From SKVR01 sp964453995 (GTDB lineage: Bacteria; Bacteroidota; Bacteroidia; Bacteroidales; UBA7960): 64,000 nt of DNA. This document shows positions 61,821-64,000 of the stretch, one piece after another. The notes under the pieces are model-generated. The model saw nothing but the letters and a program-made list of their open reading frames with translations. It had not been told where the DNA came from and did not search any database. The number at the start of each line of letters is the position of its first letter. Within the stretch, counting starts at the first letter, position 1. Location of the stretch: positions 62,001-126,000 of the forward strand of contig CAYVQC010000001.1 of the NCBI GenBank assembly GCA_964453995.1. Reading direction: 5' to 3'. A program made the position numbers and the translations under genes.

Positions 61821-62216
61821 TCATGCATTGGCCAGGTTTATTACAGAATCTTTCTGCAGAGGCTTATTTAGAAATTGTTTTACAAACCGGTTATCCATGG
61901 CTCTGTTGTAATCATCTGCGTCTATGGAAGATGATAACATAACTATCCTGGATTTTTTATTTACGCTTTCGGGGAGTTGCTCAAATAAATCCAGGAAACC
62001 AAAACCATCAATTTCAGGCATTCTAATGTCCAGAAAAATAACATCTGGTATCAGACTTTGATCCTTTGTTGCCATTTCCTTCAAATATTCAATAGCAGAC
62101 AAAGCAGAATTCTTAACCGTTATGGAAGTTGCAAGTTCTGTTTTCTGAATTACCCGTTTATTGACCATATTATCGATGTCGCTATCATCTATCAATAATA
62201 TTGTATCTAATTTCAT
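61821..62216 (-). CDS. Single-domain response regulator (CheY-like)
   Basis: A 131-residue receiver only: 'TILLIDDSDIDNMVN' with the acidic pair, phospho-acceptor Asp in 'DVIFLDIRMPEIDG', 'IVMLSSSIDADD' and the Lys in 'FLNKPL'. No output domain is present, so it must act by protein contact or phosphotransfer. The ATG that starts 'MKLDTILLID' is used; a longer frame adds 12 residues. It lies 122 nt downstream of the PAS kinase gene on the same strand and is probably its partner. Confidence 0.88.
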   Translation of the reverse strand: MKLDTILLIDDSDIDNMVNKRVIQKTELATSITVKNSALSAIEYLKEMATKDQSLIPDVIFLDIRMPEIDGFGFLDLFEQLPESVNKKSRIVMLSSSIDADDYNRAMDNRFVKQFLNKPLQKDSVINLANA

Positions 62217-62337
62217 TGATGTATATTTTAAATGTTCTTTACTATCTAACAATGCTCATTAAATGTTCCAGGAATTGGATTGTCTTTCCACTGCTTGGCA
62301 GTGACTCTTTTTTCTAAGAGATTTCAATACCCAATAA

Positions 62338-64000
62338 TTAGTATGAGCTCAATTCTTTATTTGTATTTTCACCAGGGAGTGATACAACCTTGTAGTTCCG
62401 GTTTACATAATTAGGAATTTCTACTTTAAAAGTTGTTCCCTTACCTGGTTCTGATTCCACCATGATTTTCCCACTGAGTTTTTCAACAATCTCTTTAACA
62501 ATATAGAGACCTATTCCACTTCCCTTGCTTTTTTCTGTTCCACGATAGAACATTTCATAAATGCGCGGCAGGTGCTTTTCATGGATGCCGGTTCCATTAT
62601 CGCTAATAGATATTATTGCACTCACCGGCGAGGTATTTACAACAATTTCTATATAGGAATCTTCCTTTTTCACATCATGAAAACGAAGACTATTGGATAT
62701 AAAGTTATTGATAATAACCTGTATCCTTTTCCTGTCTGAAAGAAAAGGATGTTCAGCAGAAATATTCACGGAGAACCTAATTTTATCCCAGTGATCAACA
62801 TACCTGTAATTTTGCAGAATTTTTTCAATGAGCTTTTCAAAATCTATTCTCTCATACTGGATATCGATCCTTGAATTTCGGGAATAATCAATGATATCAT
62901 GAATAATATTATCAAGCCGGGAGATTGACTCTCTTATCATTCCCAGGTATGTAGCTTTTTCTTCTTCCTCAATATCTGTTTCCATGAGATTGAGAAGGCC
63001 CAAAACCGACATCAGGGGAGATCTTAGCTCATGGGATGTACTATAAACAAAACTATCCAGTTCCTGATTGGTCTTTTCCAGTTGTTTGTTTTTTTCACGC
63101 AGGGTACTTTCTACCTTTTTGGCATCAGTGATATCGCTGAGTAGTGCAACAAAATAGTTGGTATTCTCTTTTTTATCTTTTACTGGTGCAATATACAGTA
63201 GCCTCCAGCTTGCTTCTTCTTCATCCGGCGCTTCAACACAAATATATTCGCCTTTAAAGCTGGTTTTATGATTAAGTGAGTAAATAATACGGTTCCTGAT
63301 TTCAGATTGCAGGGGGCATCCCAATACATCGAGAAATTCTTGTCCAATGATTTCAGCTTCCTCAGTTCCTGTAAGTCTAGACAGCTCTCTGTTGGCATAA
63401 ATAACAGGATATTTCCTGTTATCATTTTGTATGATCAGAATCCCTTCAAGTGCTGACTCCATGGCTGCTTTTTGCAAGTAGAGCATTTCTTCAGCTTTTC
63501 TTCTTTCACTGATATCATAGCAAGAACCTATAAATCCAGAAAACTGACCATCGAGATTGTAAAAGGGCCTTCCGGCATTGATTACCCATCGGTATTCTCC
63601 TGAATAATGCTTTAAACGGTGCTCAGTAAGAAAGGCTTGTTTGGTTTTATATGCATTTGCCAGCACAGACCGAAAATTATTCAGATCTGTATAATGAATT
63701 TTATCATTCCAGTCGCTTTTAATTTCATCCTCCAGCTCATTACCTGTAAATTCAAGCCAGGTTTTATTGAAATAGTCAGCTTTTTTAATGCTATTGGTTT
63801 TCCAGATCATACTAGGGAAATCGGCCAGCAGAGTAAGGTAAAAGTCCCGGGCTTTCTTAAGAGTTTCTTCGTTTTTCTTTTGCCTGGTAACATCACGACA
63901 AAGAACCGTTACACCTTCGATTTCGCCAAATGCATTTTTGCGTGGTGAGATTCTTGCATTATACCATAATCTCGACCCAAAAGCTTCCAAATAATAATCT
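62338..64000 (-). CDS. PAS-domain sensor histidine kinase, cut by the window end
   Basis: At least 554 residues; the frame continues past the window at its 5' end, where a PAS domain tail reads 'DYYLEAFGSRLWYNARISP'. Then come two more PAS domains (about residues 45-165 of the visible part, with 'FYLTLLADFPSMIWKTNS', and 170-290, 'MESALEGILIIQNDNRKYPV'), a HisKA domain with phospho-His in 'VYSTSHELRSPLMSVLG', and a HATPase domain with 'NNFISNSLRFHD', 'ISDNGTGIHEKHL' and 'GSGIGLYIVKEIVEKLSG'. No membrane helix is visible, so it may be cytoplasmic. The neighbouring receiver is the likely partner. Confidence 0.92.
   Translation of the reverse strand, partial: DYYLEAFGSRLWYNARISPRKNAFGEIEGVTVLCRDVTRQKKNEETLKKARDFYLTLLADFPSMIWKTNSIKKADYFNKTWLEFTGNELEDEIKSDWNDKIHYTDLNNFRSVLANAYKTKQAFLTEHRLKHYSGEYRWVINAGRPFYNLDGQFSGFIGSCYDISERRKAEEMLYLQKAAMESALEGILIIQNDNRKYPVIYANRELSRLTGTEEAEIIGQEFLDVLGCPLQSEIRNRIIYSLNHKTSFKGEYICVEAPDEEEASWRLLYIAPVKDKKENTNYFVALLSDITDAKKVESTLREKNKQLEKTNQELDSFVYSTSHELRSPLMSVLGLLNLMETDIEEEEKATYLGMIRESISRLDNIIHDIIDYSRNSRIDIQYERIDFEKLIEKILQNYRYVDHWDKIRFSVNISAEHPFLSDRKRIQVIINNFISNSLRFHDVKKEDSYIEIVVNTSPVSAIISISDNGTGIHEKHLPRIYEMFYRGTEKSKGSGIGLYIVKEIVEKLSGKIMVESEPGKGTTFKVEIPNYVNRNYKVVSLPGENTNKELSSY

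Noticed and set aside
1..64000. CRISPR array, prophage or insertion sequence
   Set aside because: No regularly spaced direct repeats, cas, integrase, transposase or phage structural genes were seen on either strand.

Overview
The window looks like a draft chromosome segment from a Bacteroidota bacterium, probably a free-living or environmental Bacteroidales/Marinilabiliales-like lineage. Evidence: promoters with the phylum's -33 TTG / -7 TAnnTTTG signature, secreted proteases with type IX secretion (T9SS) C-terminal sorting domains, a type III glutamine synthetase, a carboxypeptidase-like plus TonB-dependent receptor, a reg_prop-type hybrid sensor kinase, and the gene order bamD-rpoZ-coaBC-DUF4835-recN. 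No lineage below phylum can be proven here. A run of 100 Ns marks an assembly gap beside a tRNA-Arg gene.

Layout. 1-2.7 kb: the 3' end of dnaA, a small tyrosine phosphatase, a PLP-dependent threonine/serine dehydratase and an RsmI-type methyltransferase. 2.7-7.6 kb: a minus-strand run nrnA-like, three FKBP-type lipoproteins, lgt, i.e. periplasmic folding beside the lipidation enzyme. 7.6-9.7 kb: ndk, an XRE regulator and about 1 kb of non-coding DNA with a structured repeat-like element. 9.7-16.5 kb: a minus-strand envelope group (two glycosyltransferases, gmhA, gmhB) followed by a MORN-like protein, a lipoprotein and a T9SS-exported subtilisin. 16.5-23.1 kb: a MATE transporter with a long structured leader, tRNA-Arg genes around the gap, a T9SS metalloprotease, OsmC and an odd His/Tyr/Trp-rich, Arg/Ser-tailed secreted protein. 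23.2-33 kb: etfB-etfA-acyl-CoA dehydrogenase, then the bamD-to-fabI housekeeping operon.

33-48.6 kb: a LytS/LytTR two-component pair with two large lipoproteins, a LiaF-like membrane protein, a DUF2721 protein, a TonB receptor with a small exported partner, and radical SAM / GME-fold / hybrid histidine kinase genes overlapping head to tail. 48.7-58 kb: an EamA transporter, PBP1A, an ECF sigma / anti-sigma / CpxP-like module, a VWA protein and glutamine synthetase III. 58-64 kb: a DUF3078 protein, an MDR oxidoreductase, a candidate ~400-nt non-coding RNA, two response regulators and a PAS histidine kinase that runs off the end.

The most interesting unexplained signals are the promoter-to-terminator non-coding unit at 60.4-60.9 kb, a tRNA-Arg copy whose variable loop holds a perfect 20-bp palindrome, the MATE leader, and a three-way-junction element at 9.5 kb. 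No CRISPR array, prophage or insertion sequence is visible.
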